Positions 1-11,567 are shown, counted from the first letter of the stretch. The stretch: DNA of 47,898 nt from Thermoleophilia bacterium (GCA_017882585.1 JADGPF010000032.1:1-47898), one strand, 5' to 3'. The notes: generated by a model not told the origin, from the sequence alone. Numbers and translations: made by a program.

Positions 1-7
1 CCCGAAA

Positions 8-1675
8 ATGTCAGACGGAAACATGACCGCTCCTGACAACTCACACACGCCCGACGCCCCCGCGCCGCTGAGCGATGGCACGACGACGCCTCCGGTCGGT
101 GGGCGCCGACGATGGAAGCGCGCCGCCATCATCGCCGGGGTATCCGTGCTCGTGATCGTCGGTGGTGCGGGCGTGCTCGGATTCGTTGAGTCGCGGGCGT
201 CAATCGACTCCGGGGGCGCGGCCCTGGCGGGCGTCAGCCTTCCGCCGGGAGCCACGCTCAAGGCGATCACCGCAACCGATGCGCGTGGCGAGCCGGTCGC
301 GGTCGTTCGCTCCGGGGCGTCTATCGTCCCAATCCATCCGATGGCCCCGGGCACACCGATCACCGTTCACGCGACGGTGCACTACGGGCTCCCCGCCCGT
401 TGGCTGTTTGGTGCGACGACCCAGATCACGACAATCGTGACCGCTCCGGTCGCCTCGCTGGCGACTCCGGCGGTGCAGACCATCCCTGCCGGCCGGCCCG
501 TCGTGGTGACGTTCAATCAGCCCGTCGCCCGCGCCGCGATCACGGCCAACAGTACGCACACCACCGCGGTGCGCTCGACCAGCGGCGTCACCAGCGTCGT
601 GATTCCGAACGCCGGTGCATACGGCACCGCGCAGGTTGCCGCGGCGCCGCGGGCATGGGAGTCAATGCCCTCGGTTGCCCAGATTGCCTGGTTCGCTCCG
701 AATCCCAAGACGCAGGTCATCGGCAGCCCCGCGGTGGCAGCGCCGATCACGCCCTATACCCCGCTCCTGCTTACGTATTCGCAGCCGCTCACCGCAATTC
801 CGGGCGCCCTGCACGCCCAGGTGAGCCCACGCGTGCCCGGTCACTGGGCCACCGTCGACGCCCATACGGTCGCCTTCACGCCGACCGGTGCTGGATTCGC
901 ACCCGACAGCCAGGTGCACGTCACGCTGCCGGTGCACACCGAGATCGCCGGCGCACCATCTCGCGTGTTCACCTGGACGGTGGCCCAACCGTCACCCGTG
1001 CGGGCACAGCAACTCCTGGCGCGACTGGGCTACCTGCCGTTGAACTTCACGCCCACGACGCCGGTGCCGTTGACCCAACAGGCGCAGGTTGAGGCCATCT
1101 TCGCTCCTCCGACAGGCACGTTCACCTGGCGCTGGGCCTCGACGCCAGCGGCGTTGCGTACCACCTGGAAGACAGATCCCGCCACGATCGAGCGCGGGGC
1201 CATCATGGCCTTCGAAGATCAGCACAACATGACGACCGACGGCGCGCTTGGGCCCAAGGTCTGGCAGGCGCTGGTCCAGGCAACGATCTCCGCCCAGCGC
1301 AGCACCTTCGGCTATACGTTCGTCTCGGTCTCCCAGTCGCAGCCCGAGCGCCTGTCGCTGTGGCACAACGGGCGCGTGCTCATGACCCCGCTGGTCAACA
1401 CCGGGATTCCGGCCTCCCCGACGGCGTCGGGGGTCTACCCCGTCTACCTGCGCGAGACGGTCGGGACGATGTCCGGCACCAATCCCGATGGCACCAAGTA
1501 CCACGACCCCGGTATTCCCTGGATCAGCTACTTCAACGGCGGCGACGCGCTGCACGGCTTCCTCCGCGGTTCCTATGGCTCCCCGCAAAGTCTCGGATGC
1601 GTAGAGATGCCGTATGCCACGGCGGGGGCAGTGTGGCCGTATACGCCGATCGGCACGCTCGTTGACGTCCAGTAA
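8..1675 (+). CDS. Membrane-anchored L,D-transpeptidase (YkuD) with Ig-like and peptidoglycan-binding regions
   Basis: Predicted to make 3-3 peptidoglycan cross-links outside the membrane. A basic, Pro-rich cytoplasmic head is followed by one membrane segment at about residues 37-60. Then come beta-rich Ig-like regions (about 75-330) and a peptidoglycan-binding-like helix set near residues 335-425 (AFEDQHNMTTDGALGPKVW). The YkuD domain occupies about residues 437-553, with His516 (ALHGF) and the nucleophile Cys531 in SLGCVEM. The residue after GCV is Glu, where many family members have Arg or Asn. This layout is typical of actinobacterial Ldt enzymes. The ATG at base 8 is the first start in the window; ATG at 23 follows an ACGGA stretch and could be the true start, and the frame is open to the window edge. 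The next gene, a D,D-carboxypeptidase, makes the tetrapeptide donor that L,D-transpeptidases use. Confidence 0.9.
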   Translation: MSDGNMTAPDNSHTPDAPAPLSDGTTTPPVGGRRRWKRAAIIAGVSVLVIVGGAGVLGFVESRASIDSGGAALAGVSLPPGATLKAITATDARGEPVAVVRSGASIVPIHPMAPGTPITVHATVHYGLPARWLFGATTQITTIVTAPVASLATPAVQTIPAGRPVVVTFNQPVARAAITANSTHTTAVRSTSGVTSVVIPNAGAYGTAQVAAAPRAWESMPSVAQIAWFAPNPKTQVIGSPAVAAPITPYTPLLLTYSQPLTAIPGALHAQVSPRVPGHWATVDAHTVAFTPTGAGFAPDSQVHVTLPVHTEIAGAPSRVFTWTVAQPSPVRAQQLLARLGYLPLNFTPTTPVPLTQQAQVEAIFAPPTGTFTWRWASTPAALRTTWKTDPATIERGAIMAFEDQHNMTTDGALGPKVWQALVQATISAQRSTFGYTFVSVSQSQPERLSLWHNGRVLMTPLVNTGIPASPTASGVYPVYLRETVGTMSGTNPDGTKYHDPGIPWISYFNGGDALHGFLRGSYGSPQSLGCVEMPYATAGAVWPYTPIGTLVDVQ

Positions 1676-3113
1676 CCCCGAATCCGCGGTCGGGCCTTCG
1701 CGGCGCCGTACGCGCCGGATCGCCCAGGCCGCGCTCGGGGTAGTCGTCGTCGGCGGCCTGGGCGCCGGGGGGTGGGTCTACCTGCACCACCGGTCCGGTC
1801 AGGGGGTCACCGCGCAGGCCGCGGCGAGCGTCGCGACGTCTCCGCCGCGCACCGTGCTGGTGCCGCGTCCCTGCACCCACGTGATCGCCGGACCCACCGA
1901 CCCCGTGGTGCGCTCACTGATCGCCAGCTGGTCTGTCAAGCACCCCGCCACCGCGATCACGGTCTGGCGCACCGGCACGACCTGCCCGATCGGGATCGCG
2001 AGCCACAACGCGACCATGCCGCTCTTGCCGGCGTCGAACGAGAAACTGCTCACGAGCACCGGGGCGCTGTTGACACTCGGTCCGGCATTCCGGTTCACCA
2101 CGCGACTGGAGACCGCCGATACCTCGAACGTCACCCAGCTTGTCGGCGGGACCTTGGCCGCGCCGGTCACCCTCGTCGGGAGCGGCGATCCACTGTTTGC
2201 GACCTATGCCTACGCCCACAAGTACCTGGGCTCCAACGGGGACACGCTCAACGCCCTCGCGGCGCGCCTGACCAAGCCCGATGGCTCGCGGCCCGCGCTT
2301 CGCAAGATCACCGGTGCCCTTCGCGTGAACGCGAGCGTCTTCGACCGACGGGCCGTCCCCCCGGCCTGGTCGGTGAACGACCTTGGCTCGATTCAGCCGC
2401 TGTCGGGTGCCGCCTCGAACCAGGACTTCGCCGGCGACACACAGAACGCCACCGTCGCCAACCCCGTGCTCGCGACCGCCCAGCGACTGAAGTCCGCGCT
2501 CCGCGGCGTCCACATCGCGACGACCGGCGCCGTCGGTTCGGGCCCGGTCCCCGACGCACCGATCACGTTGTCTGAGGTCAGCTCCCCGCCGCTGACGACC
2601 GTGCTCCGAATCATGAACGTCCCCAGCGACGACTTCATCGCCGAGCAACTGGTCAAGACGATCGGCGCCCAGGCGCGGACCCCGGGAACCTCCACGTACG
2701 GCATCGCGCGGGTCATCGCCTCGCTCCGCGGCCTCGGCGTCCTTGAGCCCGGTGACCGGATGGTTGATGGCTCGGGCCTTGCCCGCGGCGACCGCGAGAC
2801 CTCCACGACGCTCGCCTTGCTGCTGCTGGCCGCGCAGCGCAACCCATCATGGGGCGCGCCGTTGATCGGGTCGCTCCCGTCACCCGGGCAGGGCACCCTC
2901 AAAAAGCGCATGGCGGGGCTGACCGCTCGCGTGCACGCAAAGACCGGGACCCTCAACGACGTGTCCGCCCTGAGCGGCGTGGTCCACGCCGCCAACGGCA
3001 AGACCTACACGTTCTCGATCATGTGCAATGGTCTCGCGGTGTCCCAGATCCTCGCCGCACACAACTTCCAGGACGCGATCGTCCGCCGCCTTGCCCACGG
3101 GGTCTCTGGATAG
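1662..3113 (+). CDS. dacB: D-alanyl-D-alanine carboxypeptidase/endopeptidase, PBP4 family (peptidase S13)
   Basis: Penicillin-binding protein that trims the terminal D-Ala of stem peptides or cuts 4-3 cross-links. A basic N-terminus precedes one membrane segment at about residues 20-42. With the TTG start at 1662 the active-site motifs are SNEK at 125-128 (SxxK), SDD at 322-324 in the SxN position, and KTG at 427-429. The region DGSGLARGD is also typical of S13. The Asn of SxN is replaced by Asp (AGC GAC GAC at 2625-2633), which is unusual. The start is uncertain: the ATG at 1614 would overlap the transpeptidase by 62 bases, while TTG 1662 overlaps by 14; no ATG or GTG occurs in frame between the upstream stop and the membrane segment. 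It is probably co-transcribed with the L,D-transpeptidase. Confidence 0.88.
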   Translation: MTSSNPESAVGPSRRRTRRIAQAALGVVVVGGLGAGGWVYLHHRSGQGVTAQAAASVATSPPRTVLVPRPCTHVIAGPTDPVVRSLIASWSVKHPATAITVWRTGTTCPIGIASHNATMPLLPASNEKLLTSTGALLTLGPAFRFTTRLETADTSNVTQLVGGTLAAPVTLVGSGDPLFATYAYAHKYLGSNGDTLNALAARLTKPDGSRPALRKITGALRVNASVFDRRAVPPAWSVNDLGSIQPLSGAASNQDFAGDTQNATVANPVLATAQRLKSALRGVHIATTGAVGSGPVPDAPITLSEVSSPPLTTVLRIMNVPSDDFIAEQLVKTIGAQARTPGTSTYGIARVIASLRGLGVLEPGDRMVDGSGLARGDRETSTTLALLLLAAQRNPSWGAPLIGSLPSPGQGTLKKRMAGLTARVHAKTGTLNDVSALSGVVHAANGKTYTFSIMCNGLAVSQILAAHNFQDAIVRRLAHGVSG

Positions 3114-3128
3114 CCCGACCGCGTGACG

Positions 3129-3944
3129 TCAACGCGCCGGCGCCTGCGCGATCACCAGCAGCTTGGTGAACGCGTACACAAAGGATCCATCAGCACTCTC
3201 GGCGCGCAGGGCCGCCTCGGCGCGCGCGAGTTGGCGGTCGCGATCCTCGGGTGTCCGATGCGCCCACAGGTGCGAACCGACCGCCCGCATGCGGTCGAGA
3301 TACCGGTCCGCCGGGAGCCGTCGCTCGCGGGCCTCGACCCACAGGTCCACCTCATCCAGGCCGGCGTCCGCCAGGTAGCCCCGCATCTCGTCCGGGTAGA
3401 TCTCGTTGCTGACAATCGACTCAGCCAGTTCGGGCAGGATCGGCGGCTGACTGGCGCGCGAGAGCGCCACGAACTGGGCATCGTGTCCGGGGCCCGGTCC
3501 AAGGAGCGCGAGGATTCCACCGGGCCGGAGCGTGGCGGCCATCGCGGCGATCGCCGCCTGCCGATCGTCGAACCAGTGCAGCGCCATTGTGCACAGGACC
3601 AGATCCACGCTTGCCGGAGCGACGCCCATAGCGAGCACGTCGGCGACCCGGAGGGTGGCGTGGACATCGGGATATTGCGTAAGTTTGGCGCGGAACTGCT
3701 CGAGCATTCCTGCAGATGCGTCGATCCCGATCACCGTCTTGATCCCGCGGCGCGCGATCATCTGCATGGTGGCGAAGCCGGTCCCGCACGCCACATCGAG
3801 GATGTCGTCGTAGGACCGATCGGGCAAGGCGCCGATCAAGCGCTGCGCGCCGGCGTGATTGAACCCGACGTGATCGTCATAGAGATGTGCGCTGCGATCG
3901 AAGCTCTCGCGCGGATGTTCGGGGTCGTCTCCGGCACTCGGCAT
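3129..3944 (-). CDS. Class I SAM-dependent methyltransferase (Methyltransf_11 type)
   Basis: A 271-residue cytosolic methyltransferase of unknown substrate. Motif I is [13 protein letters not shown], followed by the acidic strand end IGIDAS and the post-core strand [15 protein letters not shown]. The HWF triad resembles trans-aconitate and biotin-synthesis-type methyltransferases (Tam/BioC), but no BioC context is present. The frame is open to 4127, but the upstream part is low-complexity and crosses the divergent promoter region, so ATG at 3944 ([11 protein letters not shown]) is chosen; a GTGGGA stretch just precedes it. It is divergent from pgi with about 120 bases between the starts and convergent with dacB. 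The substrate cannot be told from sequence. Confidence 0.82.
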   Translation of the reverse strand: MPSAGDDPEHPRESFDRSAHLYDDHVGFNHAGAQRLIGALPDRSYDDILDVACGTGFATMQMIARRGIKTVIGIDASAGMLEQFRAKLTQYPDVHATLRVADVLAMGVAPASVDLVLCTMALHWFDDRQAAIAAMAATLRPGGILALLGPGPGHDAQFVALSRASQPPILPELAESIVSNEIYPDEMRGYLADAGLDEVDLWVEARERRLPADRYLDRMRAVGSHLWAHRTPEDRDRQLARAEAALRAESADGSFVYAFTKLLVIAQAPAR

Positions 3945-4066
3945 TCCCACAGGATACCGGCAACACCCGGCTGCGGCGCCCTCGCCAGTGCCGGTGTGGG
4001 CGGAGGCCGCGCCAGGTCGTAGGCTTCCGGATGACGTGTTCCTCACCGACGCCACGGAGCTCGCAG

Positions 4067-5722
4067 ATGGCCGACCACGCCACCACCCCGAACGATGGAC
4101 CGCGCCACCACCCCGCCTGGCGGGCACTCGAGGCCGACCAGATGCACACCGGGCGACGGCACCTGCGCGAGTTGTTCGCCGACGACCCGGACCGGGGCAC
4201 GCGAATGCGGGCCAGCGGTGCCGGGCTCGAGCTCGATTACGCCAAGCAGCGCGTGACCGAAACGACGCTTGGACACCTGATCGCCCTCGCGAACCAGTGC
4301 CGGTTGACCGAACGTCGGCAGGAAATGTTTGCCGGTGAGCGCATCAACGTCTCCGAGCGGCGCTCGGTGCTGCATGTGGCGCTGCGAATGCCGCGCTCGA
4401 TGCGCCTGGTGGTCGACGGCGCGGATGTGGTCACCGAGGTCCACGACGTCCTGGACCGGATGGGCCGCTTCGCCGATGCTGTGCGTTCAGGTCGCTGGCG
4501 CGGGCACACCGGCAAGCCGATCACGAGCGTGATCAACATCGGCATCGGTGGGTCCGACCTCGGCCCGGTGATGGCCAACGCCGCCCTGCGACCCTTCGCA
4601 CAGGCCGACCTCGAGTGCCGGTTCGTCTCGAATGTCGACGGGGACGCGATCCTCGATGCAACGCGGGACCTCGATCCGGCGCAGACGCTCATCGTCGTCT
4701 CGTCCAAGACGTTTACGACGCGCGAGACCATGACCAACGCCCAGTCGGCACGCCGCTGGCTGATCACCGGCCTCGGCGACGAGTCGGCCATCGCGCGCCA
4801 CGCGGTCGCGGTGTCGACCAACGCGGAGGCGGTGGCCGCCTTCGGGATCGCGCCAGAGAACATGTTTGGCTTCTGGGATTGGGTCGGCGGCCGCTACTCG
4901 ATGGACTCCGCGATCGGCCTTTCGACCATGATCGCGATCGGACCCCGAGGGTTCGCGGACCTCCTCGCCGGCTTCCAGGCCATGGACCAGCACTTCCTCG
5001 AGACCCCCTTCGCGGCAAACCTGCCGGTGCTGATGGGGTTTCTTGCCGTGTGGAACCGCAATTTCCTCGGCGCTCCGACGACCGCCGTCCTGCCGTACAG
5101 CGAACACATGCACCGCTTCCCGGCCTACCTGCAGCAACTGACGATGGAATCCAACGGCAAGCACGTGACGGCGGCCGGTCATCAGGTCGACTACGACACC
5201 GGCCCGATCTTCTGGGGAGAACCGGGCACCAACGGCCAGCACAGCTTCTATCAGTTGCTGCATCAGGGCACGACGATTGTCCCGGTCGATCTGATCGGCT
5301 TCCTGCGTCCCACCGAGCCCGTCGGGGACCACCACGACTTCCTGCTGGCCAACCTCGTAGCCCAGGCACAGGCGCTGGCGTTCGGGCGCACCGAGGCCGA
5401 CCTGCACGCGGATGGGATCCCGGCGCAGCTGATCCCCCACAAGCTCATGGCCGGCAATCGGCCGAGCAACGTGATCTTGGCGGAATCGCTGACGCCGCAC
5501 ACCCTGGGGGCGCTGGTCGCCCTCTACGAGCACAGCGTGTTCACCCAGTCGGTCGTCTGGGGGATTGATGCCTTCGACCAATGGGGCGTCGAGCTCGGCA
5601 AGCAGCTGGCCACGACCATCGCGGAGGAAATCGTCGCCCCGACGATGCCAACGTTGACTCACGACAGCTCCACCAACACGCTCATTACCCGCATTCGGGC
5701 CGCGCGTGCGGCGGCGGGCTAG
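4067..5722 (+). CDS. pgi: Glucose-6-phosphate isomerase
   Basis: Interconverts glucose 6-phosphate and fructose 6-phosphate in glycolysis and gluconeogenesis. The protein is 551 residues, the usual length for the long bacterial PGI form. Signatures visible include [12 protein letters not shown] (sugar-phosphate loop), [11 protein letters not shown], the [16 protein letters not shown] block, [32 protein letters not shown] and [17 protein letters not shown] near the C-terminus with the catalytic Lys. The frame is open back to 3887, but ATG 4067 is preceded by GGAG at 4056-4059 with a 7-base spacer and matches the family N-terminus. Its last 4 bases overlap the 3' end of ppdK on the other strand. 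Confidence 0.97.
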   Translation: MADHATTPNDGPRHHPAWRALEADQMHTGRRHLRELFADDPDRGTRMRASGAGLELDYAKQRVTETTLGHLIALANQCRLTERRQEMFAGERINVSERRSVLHVALRMPRSMRLVVDGADVVTEVHDVLDRMGRFADAVRSGRWRGHTGKPITSVINIGIGGSDLGPVMANAALRPFAQADLECRFVSNVDGDAILDATRDLDPAQTLIVVSSKTFTTRETMTNAQSARRWLITGLGDESAIARHAVAVSTNAEAVAAFGIAPENMFGFWDWVGGRYSMDSAIGLSTMIAIGPRGFADLLAGFQAMDQHFLETPFAANLPVLMGFLAVWNRNFLGAPTTAVLPYSEHMHRFPAYLQQLTMESNGKHVTAAGHQVDYDTGPIFWGEPGTNGQHSFYQLLHQGTTIVPVDLIGFLRPTEPVGDHHDFLLANLVAQAQALAFGRTEADLHADGIPAQLIPHKLMAGNRPSNVILAESLTPHTLGALVALYEHSVFTQSVVWGIDAFDQWGVELGKQLATTIAEEIVAPTMPTLTHDSSTNTLITRIRAARAAAG

Positions 5723-8385
5723 CCGGTACGGTTCTGCAGTGCCGCCTGCGCCGCGGCGATGCGCGCCGTCTGTACCCGGTATGGCGAGCACGACACGTAA
5801 TCGAGACCGATCGCCCCGAAGAAATGGATCGAGTCGGGGTCGCCGCCATGCTCTCCACAGATCCCGAGCTTGATCTTGGGTTTGACCTCGCGCGCGCTCG
5901 CGCTCGCCATCCGCACCAGTTTGCCGACCCCGGCGCGATCGATGTGCTCGAACGGGTTGCTGCGCAGGATGCCCTTGCTGAGGTAATCGCCGAGAAACTT
6001 CGTCTCGGCGTCATCGCGCGAGAACCCGAGCGTCGTCTGGGTAAGGTCGTTGGTGCCGAAGGAAAAGAAGTCCGCCTGGCGGGCAATCTCATCGGCGACC
6101 AAGGCCGCCCGCGGGAGCTCGATCATCGTCCCGACGTGGTACTCGACGTTCGTGCCCTGCTCGACAAACACCGAGTCCGCGACATCGAGGATGTGCTCGC
6201 GCAACCACCGCAGCTCATCCTCGAACCCCACCAACGGAATCATGATCTCGACGATTGGCTCAACGCCGGTTCGGATCTTGACATCGCACGCGGCGGTCAG
6301 GATCGCCGCCACCTGCATCCGATAGAGGTCCGGGATCTCGATCCCCAGCCGGCACCCACGGGTGCCCAGCATCGGATTGACCTCCTTGAGGCGCTCCATC
6401 TTGGGTAGCTGCTCGGCCGCCTCATCGTCGGCGACGCCGGTCGCCTCGGCCCGAGCCACCCGTATCCGAAGATCCGTGTAATCGGGAAGGAACTCGTGCA
6501 GCGGTGGATCCAGCAGCCGGATCGTCACCGGAAGCCCCTCCATCGCCTCGAAGATCCCGATGAAGTCCTCAATCTGAAACGTGCGCAGCGCATCGAGCGC
6601 GGCCACCAGATCGTCGCGGCTCTCGGCCATGATCATGTCCTGCACGTGCGGTAACCGCTCGTCGCCGCCGAACATGTGCTCGGTGCGGCACAACCCAATC
6701 CCCTCCGCACCGAACTCGCGTGCGCGACGGGCGTCCTCAGGTGTGTCGGCGTTCGTGCGCACCTTCATCGCGCGAAACGCGTCCGCCCAGGATAGGACGC
6801 GCTCGAGGTACGGGTTGTGCGGGTCCGGAGGCAGCAGCGACAGTTGGCCCACGTAGACGGTGCCCTTGGCCCCGTCGATCGTCACCCACTCCCCCTCCCG
6901 CACCGTGAACGCGTCGCGGATCGCGAGCGTCGCCGCGGCTTCGTCGACGATCAGATCAGTGACCCCGGTGACCGCCGGCGTTCCCATGCCGACCGCCACG
7001 ATCGCCGCGTGGCTGGTCTTGCCACCCCGTGAGGTCAGTATGCCCTTGGCGGCCACCATGCCGTGAAAGTCGTCCGGCGTGGTCTCGTCGCGCACCAGGA
7101 TCACACTCTCGCCCGCCCGCGCCCGCCGTTCGGCCTCGTCGGCCGAAAACACCACGACCCCCGTCGCTGCACCCGGTGAGGCCTGGACGCCCGTGGCCGC
7201 CGGCACCGGCATGGCCGACAGGTCCAAGCGCGGCAGGAGCAGCTGGCGCACCTGGTCGGCGGCGACCAGCGACACCATCGCCTCGCCGGGCGCCAGCAGC
7301 CCTTCGTCGACCATGTCAACCGCGATTCGCAGCATCGCTTCCGCGCTGCGCATCCCGTTACGGGTCTGGAGCATGTACAGCTGGCCCTCTTCAATCGTGA
7401 ACTCGACATCCTGCATGTTGCGGTAGGTCTTCTCGAGCAGCGCCATCGTTCGCACGAGCTGGTCGTAGGCCTCGGGCAGGTGGGCGTGGAGCTCCACGAG
7501 AGGCTCCGGCGTCCGGATTCCCGCGACGACGTCCTCACCCTGCGCGTTGATCAAGAATTCCCCGAACGGCTCGCCGGCCTCGCCAGTGGTGTTGTTGCGC
7601 GTAAATGCGACCCCTGTGGCCGAGCGTGGGCCCGTGTTGCCGAAGACCATCTGCTGGATGTTGACTGCCGTCCCGAGATCGTCCGGGATCCGGTTCACGC
7701 GACGGTAATCGCGGGCGCGACGATTGTCCCAGCTCTCGAACACCGCGCGGATCGCCGCGTCCAACTGCACGCGAGGCTCCTGCGGGAAGTCCTCGCCCTT
7801 GTGCCGGCGAAAGATCTCCTTGAAGGTGTCGACGAGCCCGCGTAGGTCGTCGGATTCCAGCTGGACGTCCTGGTCGACGCCGCGGGCGGACTTGAGCGCC
7901 GAGAGTGCATCCTCGAAGTGTCCGCGCTCGACCCCGGCGACGACGTCACCGAACATCTGGATGAATCTCCGGTACGAGTCATAGGCGAATCGGGGATTGT
8001 GCGTTCGCGCAGCGAGGCCCGCCACCGACGCGTCGTTGAGCCCCAGATTCAGCACGGTGTCCATCATTCCCGGCATGGACTCGGGGGCACCCGAGCGCAC
8101 CGAGACGAGCAGCGGATCGGTCGAATCACCCAAGCGCTTGCCGACCCGCACCTCGAGCGCCTCGAGGTGGCGGGTGATTTCGGCGTCGAGTCCCCGCGGC
8201 GTGGCGTGCCCTGCAGACAGATAATCGATGCAGGCCCGGGTCGTGATAGTGAACCCGCCGGGCACCGGCAGGCCGAGCCGCGTCATCTCGGCGACGTTGG
8301 CGCCCTTCCCCCCCAACAGCATGCGCATGTCGCGCGATCCCTCAGCGAAGTCATACACCCGCTTCGTCGACACCGCCGCGCTCAT
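5719..8385 (-). CDS. ppdK: Pyruvate, phosphate dikinase
   Basis: Reversibly converts pyruvate, ATP and phosphate to phosphoenolpyruvate, AMP and pyrophosphate. At 888 residues it has full family length. The N-terminal ATP-grasp domain carries [10 protein letters not shown] and [10 protein letters not shown]. The swivelling phosphohistidine domain has [10 protein letters not shown] with His459 preceded by the Thr-Ser pair that PPDK regulatory proteins act on elsewhere. The C-terminal PEP/pyruvate barrel has [16 protein letters not shown] and the catalytic Cys843 in GICGEHGGD. The start codon overlaps the glyS stop (ATGA), so it is translationally coupled to glyS-glyQ. No PPDK regulatory protein (DUF299) gene is present here, although it often accompanies ppdK in Firmicutes. 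Confidence 0.97.
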   Translation of the reverse strand: MSAAVSTKRVYDFAEGSRDMRMLLGGKGANVAEMTRLGLPVPGGFTITTRACIDYLSAGHATPRGLDAEITRHLEALEVRVGKRLGDSTDPLLVSVRSGAPESMPGMMDTVLNLGLNDASVAGLAARTHNPRFAYDSYRRFIQMFGDVVAGVERGHFEDALSALKSARGVDQDVQLESDDLRGLVDTFKEIFRRHKGEDFPQEPRVQLDAAIRAVFESWDNRRARDYRRVNRIPDDLGTAVNIQQMVFGNTGPRSATGVAFTRNNTTGEAGEPFGEFLINAQGEDVVAGIRTPEPLVELHAHLPEAYDQLVRTMALLEKTYRNMQDVEFTIEEGQLYMLQTRNGMRSAEAMLRIAVDMVDEGLLAPGEAMVSLVAADQVRQLLLPRLDLSAMPVPAATGVQASPGAATGVVVFSADEAERRARAGESVILVRDETTPDDFHGMVAAKGILTSRGGKTSHAAIVAVGMGTPAVTGVTDLIVDEAAATLAIRDAFTVREGEWVTIDGAKGTVYVGQLSLLPPDPHNPYLERVLSWADAFRAMKVRTNADTPEDARRAREFGAEGIGLCRTEHMFGGDERLPHVQDMIMAESRDDLVAALDALRTFQIEDFIGIFEAMEGLPVTIRLLDPPLHEFLPDYTDLRIRVARAEATGVADDEAAEQLPKMERLKEVNPMLGTRGCRLGIEIPDLYRMQVAAILTAACDVKIRTGVEPIVEIMIPLVGFEDELRWLREHILDVADSVFVEQGTNVEYHVGTMIELPRAALVADEIARQADFFSFGTNDLTQTTLGFSRDDAETKFLGDYLSKGILRSNPFEHIDRAGVGKLVRMASASAREVKPKIKLGICGEHGGDPDSIHFFGAIGLDYVSCSPYRVQTARIAAAQAALQNRTG

Positions 8386-10475
8386 CTTTGGCCCCTCTGA
8401 TCGGTCACCGTCGTGAAGTCCGCGATCCTCCCGAGCACATCGGCGGTCGCGCGGACCAGCGCATAGCGGCGAGCCCGGGCGAGCGGGTCCTCGGCGTTGA
8501 CCAACACATCGACGAAGAACCGGTCGACGGCAGCCGCCAGCGGATGTGCCGCGATGATCGCCGCCGGCAGATCCCGCGCGTCGCGGGCGCGGTCGATTCC
8601 GGCGGCCGCCTTCCCGCAGGCGTCCGCCAGCGCGTCCTCGCCCGCGTCACCGACGGACACGAACCGCACCGCGGTGTCCTCACCCCGGGCAGCGATCCGG
8701 ACCAGGCGCGTGCTGGCCGTCCAGAGCTCCCAGAACGCCGTGTCGGATTGCGCCTGGTCCAGTGCGCGCGCCCACGTCATGGTGGCGACGATACTGCCGA
8801 GGTGTGCGCCCTGCGCAGCCGCGGCGCACTCCGCGCTGACCCCGTCGTCCGACAGCTGGAAGGCGACCCGATCACCGATAAACCCGTCGAGTTCGGCGAG
8901 CGCCGGGGCGGTGTCCGGCGGGATGTCGGAGCCGTCAGCCTGAAGTCGCGCGGCGGCGGCCGCGAGTACCGGCGCGAGATCGATGTCCCAGCCTCGGTCG
9001 TTGACGACCCGGACAAGGCCTGCCGCGGCGCGGCGTAGCCCATACGGGTCCTTCGAGCCCGTCGGGATCTCCCCGACCAAGAAGGCACCGACCAGGTTGT
9101 CGATCTTCTCGGCGAGCGCCACGCAGGCCGCAATCTCGGTCGAGGGCAGGGGCGAATCCGGGCCCTCGGGCAGGTAGTGCTCGCGCACGGCGACGACCAC
9201 CTCATCGTCCTCGCCCTCGAGGGCGGCGTACTCGGCGCCCACGTACCCCTGCAGATCCGAGAACTCGGCAACGAGCACGGCGCCCTGGTCCACCTTCGCC
9301 AGCCGCCCCGCACGCTCCGCAGCCGTGACGGCATCGGCGCGCAATCCGGTCGCGGCCGCCAGATCACGGGCTGCGGCGGCGAGTCGGTCGCGCTTTTTTG
9401 CCATGGACCCCAGGCGCTTGTGGAAGACGATCGCGTCGAGACGCGCGTCAAGCGCGGCCAGGCCGGCCTCGCGGTCGCGGTCGAAGCTGAACGCCGCATC
9501 CTGCAAGCGCGCATCGAGCACATCCGAATTGCCTTGGGTAATCGTCTCGGCGTGCGCCGGGTCGCCGTTCGACACCGCCAGGAAGCGCGGCTCGAGCGAC
9601 CCGTCCTTGCGCGCCAGCGGGAAGTAGCGCTGATGCGATTGCATGGCGGTCACCAGCACGCGCTCGGGAAGGCGCAGGTGCTCGGGCCGGATGTCGCCGA
9701 CGATGGCGCTCGGGTGCTCCACCAGAAACAGCACCTCTTCGAGCTTGCCGCCCGGGTCCCGCCACGTGCAGCCGATCCCGGCAGCCGCGGCGTCGAGCTC
9801 ACGGGTGATCTCCTCGCGCCGCTCGACGTGGTCCGCGATGACGCCGACGGCGCGCAACGCGTCGCGGTATGTGTCAGGTCTCGCGATCTCGGCGGGGCCG
9901 CCGAGGAATCGGTGACCGCGGCTGACATCTGCGGCCCGCAGTCCGTGCACATCAAACCGCACCGTGTCGGCACCAAACTTCGCGACGATCCAGCGGATCG
10001 GGCGCGAGAAGCGCAGACCCGTTCCGTCACCCCAGCGCATGTTCTTGGAAAAGCGGATCCCGTTGACCACGCCCCGCGCGATCTCCGGGACAAGCTCGGC
10101 AGTCGCCGTCGCCGGTTCGGCGATCTGCGCAAACACGAAGCGCCGGCCCCCGTCCTGGCGCAACACCAGCTTGTCCGGGGTGATGCCCTGGGCGCGGGCG
10201 AAGCCGCTGGCCGCGGCCGTCGGTGTGCCGTCCGTGTCGAAGGCCGCCTGCTCGGCAGGCCCGCGCACCTCACGGACGCGGCCCGCCCGCTGTTCGGGAA
10301 GGCCGTGAATCAGCATCGCGATCCTGCGCGGGCCGACCATCACCTCGACCGGGGCGTCCGGGAGGCGCTCCGCGGCGAGTGCATCGGCGACGAGCCCGGG
10401 AACCTGGGCGATGGCTTCCCGACACGCCGACGCCGGCAATTCCTCGCACCCGATCTCGATCAGGACGTCAGGCAT
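8382..10475 (-). CDS. glyS: Glycyl-tRNA synthetase beta subunit
   Basis: The large subunit of the bacterial alpha2beta2 glycyl-tRNA synthetase, responsible mainly for tRNA recognition. The 697-residue product starts with the family signature [11 protein letters not shown] and contains [40 protein letters not shown] and [12 protein letters not shown], with a DALR-like anticodon-binding C-terminus. An upstream ATG at 10499 exists, but ATG 10475 matches the family start and overlaps the glyQ end by 8 bases. It is followed by ppdK with an ATGA overlap. The two-subunit enzyme is worth noting because most studied actinobacteria use the single-chain form. Confidence 0.97.
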   Translation of the reverse strand: MPDVLIEIGCEELPASACREAIAQVPGLVADALAAERLPDAPVEVMVGPRRIAMLIHGLPEQRAGRVREVRGPAEQAAFDTDGTPTAAASGFARAQGITPDKLVLRQDGGRRFVFAQIAEPATATAELVPEIARGVVNGIRFSKNMRWGDGTGLRFSRPIRWIVAKFGADTVRFDVHGLRAADVSRGHRFLGGPAEIARPDTYRDALRAVGVIADHVERREEITRELDAAAAGIGCTWRDPGGKLEEVLFLVEHPSAIVGDIRPEHLRLPERVLVTAMQSHQRYFPLARKDGSLEPRFLAVSNGDPAHAETITQGNSDVLDARLQDAAFSFDRDREAGLAALDARLDAIVFHKRLGSMAKKRDRLAAAARDLAAATGLRADAVTAAERAGRLAKVDQGAVLVAEFSDLQGYVGAEYAALEGEDDEVVVAVREHYLPEGPDSPLPSTEIAACVALAEKIDNLVGAFLVGEIPTGSKDPYGLRRAAAGLVRVVNDRGWDIDLAPVLAAAAARLQADGSDIPPDTAPALAELDGFIGDRVAFQLSDDGVSAECAAAAQGAHLGSIVATMTWARALDQAQSDTAFWELWTASTRLVRIAARGEDTAVRFVSVGDAGEDALADACGKAAAGIDRARDARDLPAAIIAAHPLAAAVDRFFVDVLVNAEDPLARARRYALVRATADVLGRIADFTTVTDQRGQR

Positions 10476-11367
10476 CAGCAACCGCCGTGATCTGGGCAAG
10501 GTACGCGGCGGCCACCTTCGCGGCCAACGCCCGCACGCGCCAGATATAGGCGCCTCGTTCGGTCACGCTGATGACGCCCCGGGCGTCGAGCAGGTTAAAG
10601 CTGTGGCTGCACTTAAGCACCTGGTCGTAGGCCGGCAGCACCAGCTCGGCCTCAAGGCAACGCAGGCACTCGGCCTCGTGTGCGGCGAACTGCGCGAACA
10701 GCGCGCCGGTGTCCGCCACCTCGAAGTTGTACGTGCTCCATTGGCGCTCGTTTTCCTGGTACACGTCCCCGTAGGTGACACCGTCGGTCCAGGTGAGCTC
10801 GTAGACCGACCGGACGCCCTGGAGGTACATCGCGATGCGTTCAAGCCCGTAGGTCAGCTCGACGGAAATGGGGGTCAGATCGATCCCTCCCGCCTGCTGA
10901 AAGTATGTGAACTGGGTGATCTCCATCCCGTCCATCCACACTTCCCACCCCAGGCCCCAGGCGCCCAGCGTCGGGCCTTCCCAGTCGTCCTCCACGAAGC
11001 GGACGTCGTGCTCCTCCGGACGGATCCCGAGCGCGACGAGCGATCCCAGATACAGGTCCTGCACGTCATCCGGCGATGGCTTGAGCAACACCTGGTACTG
11101 GAAGTAGTGCTGCAGTCGAAACGGGTTTTCGCCGTAGCGACCATCGGTCGGCCGGATCGACGGCTCGACGTACGCGGTGCGCCACGGATCCGGACCGAGG
11201 CTGCGCAGCAGCGTGGCCGGGTTGAAGGTGCCCGCGCCCACCTCGGTGTGGTACGGGTTCATGATCAGGCACCCGCGATCGCCCCAGTAGGCGTGCAAAC
11301 GCAAGATCACCTGTTGAAACGTCAGTGCCACGTCCAGATTGTCCTCTTGCGCACCTGCCGCCGCCAT
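10468..11367 (-). CDS. glyQ: Glycyl-tRNA synthetase alpha subunit
   Basis: The catalytic class II subunit that activates glycine. The 299-residue length is normal. The near-invariant alpha-subunit signatures are present: [70 protein letters not shown] and the [17 protein letters not shown] region at the end. It overlaps glyS by 8 bases and is first in the glyQ-glyS-ppdK unit. The 200 bases separating it from recO contain no recognisable T-box sequence. Confidence 0.97.
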   Translation of the reverse strand: MAAAGAQEDNLDVALTFQQVILRLHAYWGDRGCLIMNPYHTEVGAGTFNPATLLRSLGPDPWRTAYVEPSIRPTDGRYGENPFRLQHYFQYQVLLKPSPDDVQDLYLGSLVALGIRPEEHDVRFVEDDWEGPTLGAWGLGWEVWMDGMEITQFTYFQQAGGIDLTPISVELTYGLERIAMYLQGVRSVYELTWTDGVTYGDVYQENERQWSTYNFEVADTGALFAQFAAHEAECLRCLEAELVLPAYDQVLKCSHSFNLLDARGVISVTERGAYIWRVRALAAKVAAAYLAQITAVADA

Positions 11368-11567
11368 CGCCTCAGCGTCCCGGTCCGCAGCTTAGATTCC
11401 CCCCGCATACGGCCGCATCCCATCGGCACAACCGACACCCATCTTGATCAGACGGCGACCGCATCACGGACAAACTCGTACCCGGCTCGCGGTGAGCGTC
11501 CGGGCGCTCGGGAGCATACCGACCCCGCCGGATTGGCACGGGCCGCCGGACCAAGGGGTGCCGTGCA

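Noticed and set aside
4487-5791. A 434-codon minus-strand open frame opposite pgi
   Set aside because: Shadow of pgi; Arg/Asp/His-rich and domain-free.
9177-10490. A 437-codon plus-strand open frame opposite glyS
   Set aside because: Antisense to glyS; composition-driven and without recognisable motifs.
11368-11567. Possible T-box riboswitch or small gene between recO and glyQ
   Set aside because: Read on the minus strand, no T-box consensus or terminator/antiterminator pair is visible, and the 60-codon frame there has no family features.
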